The position numbers were made by a program, and so were the translations under genes. DNA of 64,000 nt from Gryllotalpicola daejeonensis (GTDB lineage Bacteria; Actinomycetota; Actinomycetes; Actinomycetales; Microbacteriaceae). The stretch covers positions 2,046,001 through 2,110,000 of the forward strand of contig NZ_BAABBV010000001.1 of the NCBI RefSeq assembly GCF_039538145.1, read 5' to 3'. Position 1 is the first letter of the stretch. Every line of letters begins with the position of its first letter. A model generated the notes under the pieces. It was not told the origin of the DNA. It saw nothing but the letters and a program-made list of their open reading frames with translations, and made no database searches. Positions 8,475 to 16,868 of the stretch are shown piece after piece.

Positions 8475-9472
8475 GCCTGCGCCGGCTCGGCTTTCTCACC
8501 ATCGGGCTGTTCGACCCCGAGCGCCCGCGCAACGGCCACGAGTCGACGCTGCAGCTGATCTCGCTGGGCGAAGAGCTCGGCTTCGATTCCGCGTGGGTGC
8601 GGCAGCGTCACCTGCAATTCGGCATCTCGTCGCCCGCAACCGTGCTCGCCGCCGCGACGCAGCGCACCTCGCGCATCGAGCTCGGCACCGCGGTGATTCC
8701 GCTCGGCGCCGAGAACCCGCTGCGGCTCGCCGAGGACCTCGCGACGGTCGACGTGCTGTCGGGCGGGCGACTCAACCCCGGCTTCTCGACCGGCGCCCCG
8801 ATCCACTTCGACGACTACAAAGAGGCGCTCTACCCCGGCACCTGGCGCGATGAGGACCTGAGCTATGCGCGGGCGCTGCGTCTGCGTGGGTTCCTCCGCG
8901 GCGACAAGGTCAGCGCCTTCTCGGGCCGCGAGGGCATCGAGGAATTCAGCGAGCGCGTCGAGCCGCACGCCGCCGGTCTCAGCGACCGGCTGTGGTACGG
9001 CGCCGGCAGCATGCGCTCAGCGCGCTGGGCCGGGGCGAACGGGTTCAACCTGCTCACCTCATCGGTCGTGTTCCCTGACGATGGGTCGACCGACTTCGCG
9101 GCAGTGCAGCGCGCGCAGATCGACGCGTATCGCGAGGAGCGCGGCGACGGCGCCCGCGTTTCGCAGGGCCTGGTCGTGATCCCGACGGATTCCGCGACCG
9201 CGGCGCAGACGGAGAAGTACCGTGCCTACGTCGCGTCTCGCGCCCATCGGGTCGGTGTGCCGCAGGGCCCGCGGGGAATGCTCTTCGCCGCAGACCTCGT
9301 GGGGTCCTCGGCCGAGATCGCCGAGCGGCTCGAAGCAGACGCCGCGTTCCAGGCGGTCGACGAGGTCGCGTTCGCGCTGCCGTTCAGCTTCGAGCATGAC
9401 GACTACGTGCAGCTGCTCACCGACATCGCCGGCAGCCTGGCCCCGGCCCTCGGCTGGTCGCCGACGCGCTGA
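8471..9472 (+). CDS. Luciferase-like (LLM class) flavin-dependent monooxygenase
   Basis: TIM-barrel bacterial luciferase-family oxidoreductase of 333 aa. Visible family elements are the N-terminal strand RLGFLTIGLF, the LISLGEELGFDSAWVRQRHLQFG segment with its active-site His, the TSRIELGTAVIPLGAENPLRLAEDLATVD region and the flavin-site DVLSGGRLNPGFSTG. The start GTG overlaps the flavin reductase stop, which indicates one operon and strongly suggests that gene supplies reduced FMN. The oxidised substrate cannot be deduced; related proteins act on sulfonates, nitrilotriacetate or alkanes. Transcription ends at the hairpin 9530-9567. Confidence 0.88.
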   Translation: MSLRRLGFLTIGLFDPERPRNGHESTLQLISLGEELGFDSAWVRQRHLQFGISSPATVLAAATQRTSRIELGTAVIPLGAENPLRLAEDLATVDVLSGGRLNPGFSTGAPIHFDDYKEALYPGTWRDEDLSYARALRLRGFLRGDKVSAFSGREGIEEFSERVEPHAAGLSDRLWYGAGSMRSARWAGANGFNLLTSSVVFPDDGSTDFAAVQRAQIDAYREERGDGARVSQGLVVIPTDSATAAQTEKYRAYVASRAHRVGVPQGPRGMLFAADLVGSSAEIAERLEADAAFQAVDEVAFALPFSFEHDDYVQLLTDIAGSLAPALGWSPTR

Positions 9473-9529
9473 CCTCTTCGGTCGCGCCGACCAGCGCCGC
9501 CTCCCACCGCCCCGTCCGAGTTCCCATTC

Positions 9530-9567
9530 GGCGCATCTGCGCCCGGTACGACGGACGCAGATGCGCC
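9530..9567. terminator. Bidirectional hairpin terminator
   Basis: GGCGCATCTGCG (9530-9541) and CGCAGATGCGCC (9556-9567) make a perfect 12-bp stem with a 14-nt loop between convergent genes ending at 9472 and 9638. The element is clearly related in sequence to the hairpin at 54718-54761. Confidence 0.75.
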
Positions 9568-9637
9568 ATCTGGCCCCACCGCGGCGCCAAGCGGCCACAT
9601 TCGCCGGCGAGGCGCTCGAGATACTCCAGGCGCCCGA

Positions 9638-10681
9638 TTAGGGCACCGCGGCGACCGCAGCGAGGAAGAGGCGCGCGAGCTCCGCGTGAGCCACGTCGTT
9701 GTGGTCGGCGATGACCGCTGACGCGTCGACCGTGTACTGAGCGCCCGCGGCGAGCGCGAACTGCGCGGCGCCAGGCCGCAGCGGCGGCAGTTTGTGCGCC
9801 GTCGGGACCGGCGGGTCGAACCCGAGCCCGTCGGCGCCGATCGCGGCGGCTCGCGCGGGGCGACCCGCTGCCGACGCCTCAGCCGCATAGCTGCGCTGCA
9901 GGATGAACTCCATGCCGAGGCGATAGAGCACGTTGAGTGCGAGGTCGTGCGTCGACGTGGTCGCGACCAGCGCACCGTCGACCAGGCCGTCGGCGACCAC
10001 GGCGCGGTACCGTCCCCCGCCGCCGGTGAAGAACGGCACAGAGGCCGAGAACGCCCACGACGACTCCGCCGCCTGAGCGAGGAAGAAGGTCGCAGCATGC
10101 GGGCCGCGCGCGGCGCCGGCCGACGCGAGCGCCGCCGAGAGCGCGACGCACCCGAGGCTGTGGCCGGCGAGGTGCACCCTGACCCCGGGTCGCGCGGCGA
10201 AGATGCGTGCGAGAAGGCGCCCGAGTCCGGCATCCGTCGCCCCCAGCGAAATCGCGCGCTCACGCATGCTCCAGAAACTCAGGAACTCAGCCACGTCGGT
10301 GCCCGCGTTCTCGAGCGCGGTGAGCAGCGTGCGGTCGGCGAGGTGCGCGTGCAGCTCGGCGGGCACGTCGGGCGGCTCGCCGCCTCTGCCGGGGATGCTG
10401 GGCCAGTGCGCGGCGACGATGAGGGGTGCGGCCCCACCCGGCCACTCGAGTCCGCGCCCGGCAGCCAGCCACGCGGCATAGGTGACCTGCGCACCGGAGA
10501 AGTCGTTGAGCCAGCCGTGGCACAGCAGCACGACGTCGGTGACGTTCTCGGCGGCGATGCGTTCGGCGACCGTCTCGCTCAGCACTGAGCCATCGGCCTC
10601 GGCGAGCTCACGCCCCTGCGCATCGAAGACGACGAGCGCGTATTCGGGCGTCGTGGCGGTCGGTGGCACGAAGGGCACCAT
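9638..10681 (-). CDS. Alpha/beta hydrolase-fold protein
   Basis: Predicted cytosolic hydrolase of about 347 aa. The oxyanion-hole strand is VVLLCHGWLNDFSG (residues ~50-63) and the nucleophile elbow is HLAGHSLGCVALSAAL (Ser in GHSLG, near 180). The distal His of the triad is probably in the C-terminal third (IADHNDVAHAEL). There is no signal peptide, and the substrate is unknown. Either ATG 10681 or the next codon GTG 10678 could start the protein: the -10-like TAGGGT at 10685-10690 is 6 nt from the GTG, which would be the start of a leaderless message. The gene is monocistronic, ending at the shared hairpin. Confidence 0.75.
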   Translation of the reverse strand: MVPFVPPTATTPEYALVVFDAQGRELAEADGSVLSETVAERIAAENVTDVVLLCHGWLNDFSGAQVTYAAWLAAGRGLEWPGGAAPLIVAAHWPSIPGRGGEPPDVPAELHAHLADRTLLTALENAGTDVAEFLSFWSMRERAISLGATDAGLGRLLARIFAARPGVRVHLAGHSLGCVALSAALASAGAARGPHAATFFLAQAAESSWAFSASVPFFTGGGGRYRAVVADGLVDGALVATTSTHDLALNVLYRLGMEFILQRSYAAEASAAGRPARAAAIGADGLGFDPPVPTAHKLPPLRPGAAQFALAAGAQYTVDASAVIADHNDVAHAELARLFLAAVAAVP

Positions 10682-10748
10682 TCGACCCTAACCACTCGAG
10701 CCCCAGCGCTCGGGGCCGCATCAACCCGCGCCCCACCCCTTAAACGCG

Positions 10749-10777
10749 GTGGCCCGCCGGCGAGGCCGGCGGGCCAC
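10749..10777 (-). terminator. Strong terminator of the small membrane-protein gene
   Basis: GTGGCCCGCCGGC (10749-10761) and GCCGGCGGGCCAC (10765-10777) form a perfect 13-bp stem with a 3-nt loop, 25 bp downstream of the gene ending at 10803. On the minus strand it is followed shortly by TTTAAG. Its presence supports the small gene being real. Confidence 0.8.
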
Positions 10778-10802
10778 AACTTCTCGGGGGCGGGTGCGGC
10801 GC

Positions 10803-11066
10803 TCATCGCCGCGGAATGGTGGTGAACAGCTCCCGCTCGGCGAGCCGCTCGCGCTGAGCACGTGCGGCTCGCTCGTGACGCGCGAGTCGTGCGCGCCGGT
10901 CGAGCGGAGTGCGGTTCGGAAGGGGACGAGGTTCGACGCTCGTGATCAGCACGAGGCTGAGGGCGAACGCGAGGCGGCGCACGAAGCTGAGCTCCGGCAG
11001 TTCGGCCAGGTCGATCGTGAGGGTCGTCACGGTCGATTGGGGCGGGTGGGACTGGATGGTGAGCAT
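10803..11066 (-). CDS. Small protein with one hydrophobic segment, unknown function
   Basis: An 87-aa product, not recognised. It has a possible membrane segment around residues 29-44 (VRRLAFALSLVLITSV), preceded by a polar N-terminus and followed by a strongly basic Arg-rich tail (RRARLARHERAARAQRERL). That it is a gene is supported by AAGGAAAAG 5 nt before the ATG, a perfect terminator hairpin downstream, and an upstream leader-like ORF (11274-11357) with its own ribosome site. A role as a small membrane regulator or stress peptide is guesswork. Confidence 0.55.
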   Translation of the reverse strand: MLTIQSHPPQSTVTTLTIDLAELPELSFVRRLAFALSLVLITSVEPRPLPNRTPLDRRARLARHERAARAQRERLAERELFTTIPRR

Positions 11067-11273
11067 TGCGCTTTTCCTTATGGTGAGGGCAGCACACAGG
11101 CTGCCGATCGATAGACGGGGCGATGAGACTGACGGCGAGGTCGCGGCGACTGCGATTCGATGGCGGCGAAGCCGTCGGCGTGAGAGTGAGTCGTCGCACT
11201 CAGGGAGGGGCGAGGGCCGGCTCGCGATGGCGATCAGCCGGCGGCCGGGGCGTGGCGCTGGAGCGGGAAGCTG

Positions 11274-11357
11274 CTAGCGGAGCCCGGCGACGCACATGCG
11301 TCGCATCCCGAAATCGGTGGCTCGACGCGCGTCTGCGGCAGTGGTGCGCATAAACAT
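11274..11357 (-). CDS. 27-codon leader-like small ORF
   Basis: A short ORF encoding 27 aa, starting MFMRTTAADARRATDFGM and ending in RRMCVAGLR. AGGAGG lies 7 nt before its ATG, the best Shine-Dalgarno in the neighbourhood. Its 3' half contains the hairpin GCGACGCA/TGCGTCGC (11287-11304). The next gene on the strand starts 207 nt later, an unusually long untranslated gap. The layout fits a leader peptide/attenuator for the 87-aa gene, but an independent microprotein is possible. Confidence 0.4.
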   Translation of the reverse strand: MFMRTTAADARRATDFGMRRMCVAGLR

Positions 11358-11383
11358 TGCGGAGCCTCCTCTCGTTCTCGGGT

Positions 11384-11405
11384 GATTGTCAGGTTAGCGA
11401 CAATC
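11384..11405. promoter_or_regulatory. Inverted repeat at the promoter of the leader ORF
   Basis: GATTGTC (11384-11390) and GACAATC (11399-11405), 8-bp spacer, lie 27 bp upstream of the leader ORF start. On the minus strand TTGTGA, an 18-bp gap and TAACCT form a plausible promoter, and the inverted repeat covers its spacer and -10. Likely an operator. Confidence 0.45.
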
Positions 11406-11472
11406 GAGCCCGGCTCACAACCGTGAGAGCCAAGAATCTTCGATTGGCCCTCGGGACCGAGGGACCGCGCGC

Positions 11473-13053
11473 TCAGACCTCGCCGTGGCGCAGCACCCGC
11501 GCGGCGGTCTCCTCCGCGTCGAGCACATGCATGACCTTGCGCACCGCGGCCTCTTGAAAGCGGCCTTCGGCACGCGCGCGCAGCACCGCCTTCCGCTCAG
11601 CCTGGAAGAGTCGGATGCGCAGCGCCGCGTACGCCACGTTGAGGCTCTCGCCCGTCGGCAGCGGCCCATCGTCGACCGACGCCGAGACGAACTCCGCGTC
11701 GGCCTTGAGTCGCTCGAGCACGCGCGGATCGGTGTTCTCATCGGCGCACTCGCGCACCATCTCGAGCCCGGCCGCCTTCGCCTCTGCCATCAGCAGTTCG
11801 GCCTCGACGCGCTCCTGGTCGAAGGCGCTCATCACGAGACCCGCGCGCCGCAGCACCGCGGGAATCGGCATCGCGAGCAGCAGCGTTCCGATCACGATGA
11901 CGAAGGCGAAGAGCTGCAGCACCGCGCGGTCGGGCGTCTGCGCCGGCAGCAGGAAGACCGCGGCGAGGGTCACGACGCCGCGCACGCCCGCCAGCGTCCA
12001 CGGCACGACGGTGACCCAGGGCCACCCGACGCGCCGCAGCCGCGCGGGCCCGTAGCGGAACAGCGGCGTCACCACGGCGCCCCACACCAGGCGCGTGAGC
12101 ATCACCGCGACCAGCAGGCCGAGCGCGATCACCACGAGCTGCCAGATCGGGATGCCGCTGTCGCCGGCCGCCATGACCGCGCTCGGCAGCGTCAGTCCGA
12201 TGAACAGGAAGACGAGGTTCTCGACGATGAACTGGATCGTGCGCCAGTTGAGCTCTTCGGCGACCCGCGCCTGGGCCGACTGGAAGTTCGGCGCCCGGTA
12301 GCCGAGGAACAGACCGGCGACCACGACCGCGAGCGCTCCCGATCCGTGCGCCACCTGGGCGAGCAGGAACGCGAGGTAGGGCGTGACGAGCGACAGGCTC
12401 GTGTCGAGCACCGGGGCGCCGAGCTTGCCGCGGGCGTAGCCGAGCACGAATCCGACCAGCAGCCCGGCCGCGAGACCCGCGACGACCTCGAGCAGGAATG
12501 AGACGCCGATCTCGATCGGCGTGATCGTCGCCGTGATCGCCACGATCGCAGAGTTCAGCGCCACCAGCGCCGTCGCGTCGTTCAGCAGGTTCTCGCCGTC
12601 GAGCACCGTCGAGAGCATGCGCGGCATGCCCGCCCGCCGCGTGACCGCCTCGACCGCCACCTGGTCGGTCGGGGCGACGACCGCGCCGAAGGCGAACGCC
12701 GCGGCCACGCTGATGCCGGGCACGATCAGCCAGCTCACCCCGCCTACGGCGAGCACCGTGAACGCCACGAGGCCGACCGAGCTCAGGATGATCGGGTCGC
12801 GCCGCGTGCGCAGGTCGATCAGCGACGCGCGCATGGCGGCGGAGAAGAGCAAGGGCGGCAAGATTCCGTAGAGGATCACGTCGGGCGAGATCGTGAGCCG
12901 GGGGATGCCGGGGACCAGTGCGACGATCGCGCCGATCGCGACCAGCATCAGCGGCGCCGACCAGCCAGAGCTGCGCGCGACGATCGTGACGACAACCGCC
13001 AGCACGACGGCGCCCACCACGGCGAGCACGACCAGCGCGGCATCCGAACTCAT
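11473..13053 (-). CDS. Na+/H+ antiporter (CPA1, NhaP-type)
   Basis: Cation:proton antiporter of the CPA1 family, 526 aa, with about twelve membrane spans (residues ~5-430) and a cytoplasmic C-terminal tail. Diagnostic signs are LPPLLFSAAM, the ion-binding helix FGAVVAPTDQVAVEAV and the following DGENLLNDATALVAL with paired acidic residues, plus the late TLAGVRGVVTLAAVFLLP. It exchanges Na+ (or K+) for H+ in pH and salt homeostasis. The start is set at ATG 13053; upstream in-frame codons overlap the divergent response-regulator promoter. The gene is divergent from the two-component system at 13118, which may control it. Confidence 0.92.
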   Translation of the reverse strand: MSSDAALVVLAVVGAVVLAVVVTIVARSSGWSAPLMLVAIGAIVALVPGIPRLTISPDVILYGILPPLLFSAAMRASLIDLRTRRDPIILSSVGLVAFTVLAVGGVSWLIVPGISVAAAFAFGAVVAPTDQVAVEAVTRRAGMPRMLSTVLDGENLLNDATALVALNSAIVAITATITPIEIGVSFLLEVVAGLAAGLLVGFVLGYARGKLGAPVLDTSLSLVTPYLAFLLAQVAHGSGALAVVVAGLFLGYRAPNFQSAQARVAEELNWRTIQFIVENLVFLFIGLTLPSAVMAAGDSGIPIWQLVVIALGLLVAVMLTRLVWGAVVTPLFRYGPARLRRVGWPWVTVVPWTLAGVRGVVTLAAVFLLPAQTPDRAVLQLFAFVIVIGTLLLAMPIPAVLRRAGLVMSAFDQERVEAELLMAEAKAAGLEMVRECADENTDPRVLERLKADAEFVSASVDDGPLPTGESLNVAYAALRIRLFQAERKAVLRARAEGRFQEAAVRKVMHVLDAEETAARVLRHGEV

Positions 13054-13117
13054 GTCGAGATCATGCCAAAGCCCAGACGCTATCGGGGACTTGGCTTCGG
13101 CATAGGAAACTCTCGGT

Positions 13118-13882
13118 ATGCACTGGCTCAATGGGCGAATGAGCAGTTCGCACCCGCTCGACCTTCCCCCCGTGCGCCGCGCCGACGGCACGCCCCCGCG
13201 GGCGCTCGTCGTCGACGACGAGGTCGCTCTCGCCGACGCGGTCGCGATCGCGCTGCGCAGCGACGGGTGGGACGTCGAGACCGCCTACCGCGGCCGCGAA
13301 GTGCCGATGACCGTGCGCGACTGGCGCCCAGACGTTGTGGTGCTCGACATCATGCTTCCCGACCTCGATGGGCTCGCGGTGCTCGACCGCATCCGCGCCG
13401 TCAGCGACGAGGTGCGCGTGCTGTTCCTCACCGCGAAAGACGGCCAGAACGACCGCATCGCCGGGCTGCGCGCCGGCGGCGACGACTACGTCACGAAGCC
13501 GTTCGACATCGCCGAGCTGCTCGCGCGGGCGCGCGCACTGGTGCGGCTCGCACCCACGATGACGGATGCCGCACCCCGCACAGCCCTGACCGCAGGCGAC
13601 ATCGAGCTCGACGAGACCGAACGCGTTGCGACATTCCACGGCGCGAAGCTCGAGCTCACGGCGACCGAGTTCGAGGTGCTGCGGTGCTTCGCGCGCAACG
13701 CCGGCCGCGTGCTGCGCCGCGACCAGCTGCTGACGACGGTGTGGGGCTACGACTTCGGCGCTGAGTCGAATCTCGTCGAGATGTACGTCTCGACGCTGCG
13801 GCGCAAGCTTCCAGAGGACTGCGGTGCAAGCATCCAGACCGTTCGGGGTGTCGGCTACATCCTCAAAACCGGGGCCGCATGA
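13118..13882 (+). CDS. OmpR/PhoB-type response regulator
   Basis: Two-component response regulator of 254 aa. The receiver domain (~residues 28-140) has the acidic pair VVDDE, the phospho-acceptor Asp in VVVLDIMLPDLDG, Thr in LFLTAKD and Lys in YVTKPFD. The winged-helix Trans_reg_C domain (~150-252) has ELTATEFEVLRCFARNAGRVLRR and the closing TVRGVGYIL. The ATG at 13118 is 11 nt after AGGAAA; ATG 13139 is an alternative. It overlaps the histidine kinase start by 4 nt (ATGA). The regulated genes are unknown; the divergent Na+/H+ antiporter is the obvious neighbour candidate. Confidence 0.93.
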   Translation: MHWLNGRMSSSHPLDLPPVRRADGTPPRALVVDDEVALADAVAIALRSDGWDVETAYRGREVPMTVRDWRPDVVVLDIMLPDLDGLAVLDRIRAVSDEVRVLFLTAKDGQNDRIAGLRAGGDDYVTKPFDIAELLARARALVRLAPTMTDAAPRTALTAGDIELDETERVATFHGAKLELTATEFEVLRCFARNAGRVLRRDQLLTTVWGYDFGAESNLVEMYVSTLRRKLPEDCGASIQTVRGVGYILKTGAA

Positions 13883-15402
13883 CGGGCGTGCTGCGCAGCC
13901 TGCGCTGGCGCATCGTGCTGATCGCCGCCGCCCTGGTGGCCGCCGCGTGCCTCATCATCGGCGGCATCACGCTGCTCGCGCTGCGCGGGTATCTCGTCGG
14001 GCAGCTCGACGACCGGCTCGTGTCGTCGGCGCAGCGGGTCGACCGCATCGGGGGCCGGCTCGACCGCCTGCCCGGCAGCGGCAGCGGCGACAACCAGAGC
14101 GACGGCGACACCGGCGCGCGCGGCCCGCAGCCCTCGAGCGGCGACTTCGTGGGCGACTTCGTCGGGGTGCCCGGCCAGGCGCCGCAGACGATCGTCGCCG
14201 TGATCGACGACGGCGAGATCGTCGTCAACGGCTTCGTCGACGCGGCAGGCAAGAGGCACCAGCTGAACGCCGCGGAGCAGAAGGAGATCGCGGGATTCCT
14301 GGGCCGCACACCCCCCACCACCGTCGACCTCGGCGGGTCTCTCGGCCGCTACCGCGTCGCGAGCAACGCACTGCCAGGCGGCGCGACGATCGTCACCGGG
14401 GTGCCGCTCGCGCAGGTCGACTCGGCGGTGTGGCAGGTGGCGTGGGTGGTGCTCGCCGTCGCGATTCTCGCGACCATGGCGGGCGCCGCGACCGCGGCGT
14501 TCGTGATCGGCCGGTCCCTGCGCCCGCTCGGCCGAGTCGCGGCGACGGCCGCCGCGGTCACCGGGGTGCGACTCGACCGCGGCGACGTGCGGCTCTCGAC
14601 TCGTGTCGCCGACGCCGACCTCGCCTCGACGGAAGAGGTAGGGCAGGTCGGCGGCGCCCTGAACGCGCTGCTCACCCACGTCGACGAGGCGCTCGCGGCG
14701 CGCCAGGCGAGCGAAGAGACCATGCGCCGCTTCGTCGCCGATGCGAGCCACGAGCTGCGCACCCCCCTCGCGACCGTGCGGGCCTATGCGCAGCTCTCAG
14801 CGCGCGAGCACCCCGGGATGCCGGAGGACCTCGAACGCAACATCGAGCGCATCGACCGCGAGTCGGTGCGCATGGGCGAGCTCGTCGACCAGCTGCTGCT
14901 GCTCGCGCGACTCGATGCCGACTCGGCGGGGGCCGAGCCCGCCACGCAGCGCACCGAAGTGAACCTGTCGCTCGTCGTGGCTGAAGCGGCGGGGGATGCC
15001 AAGGCCGCGGCATCCGATCATGAATGGTCGCTCGACCTCGACCCTGAGCCCGTCCTCGTGAACGGCGACGAGTCCCAGCTGCGCCGCCTCGTCACGAACC
15101 TCGTCGCGAACGCCGCGCGGCACACGCCGGCGGGAACGCGGGTGCGACTCGGCCTGCATGCCTCACACGGCATATGCACCCTGACGGTCGCCGACGACGG
15201 GCCCGGCGTGCCCGCCGAACTGCAGTCGACGGTGTTCGATCGCTTCGCCCGCGGTGACGCGGCGCGCAATCGAGACGCCGGATCGACGGGGCTCGGCCTC
15301 GCCATCGTGCGGGCGATCGCCGAGGCGCACGGCGGTCGGGTGGCGCTCGAAAGCGCACCTGGGCGGACGGTGTTTGCCGTCACGCTGCCCCAGGCGGCCT
15401 GA
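13879..15402 (+). CDS. Sensor histidine kinase with HAMP domain
   Basis: Membrane sensor kinase of 507 aa, cognate to the overlapping response regulator. TM1 is at residues ~10-35 and an extracytoplasmic sensor at ~36-190 contains a flexible Gly/Ser/Asp-rich stretch. TM2 at ~192-215 is followed by HAMP. The HisKA H-box is FVADASHELRTPL (phospho-His near 290), and the HATPase domain has the N-box NLVANAARHT, G1 DDGPGVP, the F-box region FDRFARGD and G2 GSTGLGLAIV. The sensor region resembles no small-molecule domain I recognise. Confidence 0.93.
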   Translation: MTGVLRSLRWRIVLIAAALVAAACLIIGGITLLALRGYLVGQLDDRLVSSAQRVDRIGGRLDRLPGSGSGDNQSDGDTGARGPQPSSGDFVGDFVGVPGQAPQTIVAVIDDGEIVVNGFVDAAGKRHQLNAAEQKEIAGFLGRTPPTTVDLGGSLGRYRVASNALPGGATIVTGVPLAQVDSAVWQVAWVVLAVAILATMAGAATAAFVIGRSLRPLGRVAATAAAVTGVRLDRGDVRLSTRVADADLASTEEVGQVGGALNALLTHVDEALAARQASEETMRRFVADASHELRTPLATVRAYAQLSAREHPGMPEDLERNIERIDRESVRMGELVDQLLLLARLDADSAGAEPATQRTEVNLSLVVAEAAGDAKAAASDHEWSLDLDPEPVLVNGDESQLRRLVTNLVANAARHTPAGTRVRLGLHASHGICTLTVADDGPGVPAELQSTVFDRFARGDAARNRDAGSTGLGLAIVRAIAEAHGGRVALESAPGRTVFAVTLPQAA

Positions 15403-15432
15403 GGCTCCCGCCGCCTCGAGCGGGCGGCTCGC

Positions 15433-16800
15433 TCACGCGGCTCGCTTGAGCCGCCGCGCCTCCGCACGCTGCTGCATCTCTTCGGGGTCGTCGAGCCAGT
15501 TGGCGCCCCTGTTGCGCAGGAAGAAGACGTACACGACGAGAGACACCAGAATCACGATCGTCGCGTAGACGATGAACCCCGGAACGGCTCCGCGCGCGGC
15601 GGCCGCCTGGTAGAGCAGCGGGGCGGTGCCGCCGAACAGCGAGTTCGCCACGGCGTATGCAATGCCGAGGCCGAGGGCGCGGATGTGCATCGGGAAACTC
15701 TGCGCCTTCACCACCGCGTTGATCGAGGTGTAGCCGGTCAGGATCACGAAGCCGACGACGAGGATGCCGAACGCGGCCGCTGCGCTCGTCTGCTTCGGCA
15801 GCTGCGTCACCAGGAACCACGTGTAGAGCGCGCCCCCGACGCCGAAGAAGACCAGCAGCGACTTGCGGCCGACGATGTCGGACAGCCAGCCGCCGATCGG
15901 CTGCAGCACCATCAGGATCGCGAGCGCGCCGAGGTTAATCCAGCCGGCAGCCACCGGCGACGACCCGGCGAACGCTTTCTGGATCTGGGCGGGCGCGTTC
16001 ACGGAGTAGATGTAGAAGGCCAGCGTTCCGCCGGCCGTGATCAGGAACACGAGCAGCGCCTCGCGCCACCACCGCCCGAACAGCTCGACGATCGAGCCGT
16101 GCGTGCGGGCCGCTTCGCCCTCGCCCGACCGCACCGCCGCGATCGTCTCGGTGCGCAGCGACTCGTCCATCGAGCGGCGGATCCAGAAGACGACGAGCGC
16201 CGCGACACCGCCGATCGCGAAGGCCACGCGCCAGCCCCATGAGGCGATCGCATCGTGGTCCATAGTCAGCAGCATGACGAGCAGCACCAGCTGGGCCACG
16301 ACCTGGCCGCCGACGAGCGTGACGTACTGGAACGACGACAGGAACCCGCGGCGCCCGGGCACAGCCGCCTCCGACATGTAGGTCGCGCTCGTGCCGTATT
16401 CACCACCTGTCGCGAAGCCCTGCACCAGGCGGGCGAGCAGAAGCACGGCCACCGCGCCCACGCCGAACACGGCACGGGTCGGGATGATCGCGACCACGAA
16501 CGAGCACCCGGCCATGAGCGACACCGAGAACGTCAGCGCGGCGCGGCGCCCGTAGCGGTCGGCGAAGCGGCCGAAGAACCACGAGCCGACCGGCCGCATC
16601 ACGAACGTGACAGCGAAGATCGCCCAGACGTAGATCGTCGAGTTCTTGTCGTGCGTGTCGAAGAACTGGCCCTCGAAGAAGGCCGCGAAGGTCGAATAGA
16701 CGTAGACGTCGTACCACTCGACCAGGTTTCCGGCCGACCCCTTCAGGGTGTTCGAGACGGATCGGCCGAGGCTGGTCGTCAGCTCCGTTGCTAAAGACAT
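15433..16800 (-). CDS. MHS-family MFS transporter (metabolite:H+ symporter)
   Basis: Major facilitator of 455 aa with twelve spans, of the metabolite/H+ symporter subfamily (alpha-ketoglutarate/shikimate/proline permease relatives). Diagnostics are the N-terminal GNLVEWYDVYVYSTFAAFF, the loop 2-3 signature FGRFADRYGRRAAL, the ARLVQGFATGGEYG motif in TM4 and the repeat signature GGWLSDIVGRKSLL. It would import an organic acid or osmolyte; substrate unknown. The ATG at 16800 follows GGTGAAGGAC, so the longer in-frame N-terminus from 16860 is unlikely. It is divergent from the MFS gene at 16869. Confidence 0.88.
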   Translation of the reverse strand: MSLATELTTSLGRSVSNTLKGSAGNLVEWYDVYVYSTFAAFFEGQFFDTHDKNSTIYVWAIFAVTFVMRPVGSWFFGRFADRYGRRAALTFSVSLMAGCSFVVAIIPTRAVFGVGAVAVLLLARLVQGFATGGEYGTSATYMSEAAVPGRRGFLSSFQYVTLVGGQVVAQLVLLVMLLTMDHDAIASWGWRVAFAIGGVAALVVFWIRRSMDESLRTETIAAVRSGEGEAARTHGSIVELFGRWWREALLVFLITAGGTLAFYIYSVNAPAQIQKAFAGSSPVAAGWINLGALAILMVLQPIGGWLSDIVGRKSLLVFFGVGGALYTWFLVTQLPKQTSAAAAFGILVVGFVILTGYTSINAVVKAQSFPMHIRALGLGIAYAVANSLFGGTAPLLYQAAAARGAVPGFIVYATIVILVSLVVYVFFLRNRGANWLDDPEEMQQRAEARRLKRAA

Positions 16801-16868
16801 GTCCTTCACCGTATCCCCGCCTATGACCCGGGCACGGGAAACCCCGCCGGACCGGCACAATTGAGCAA

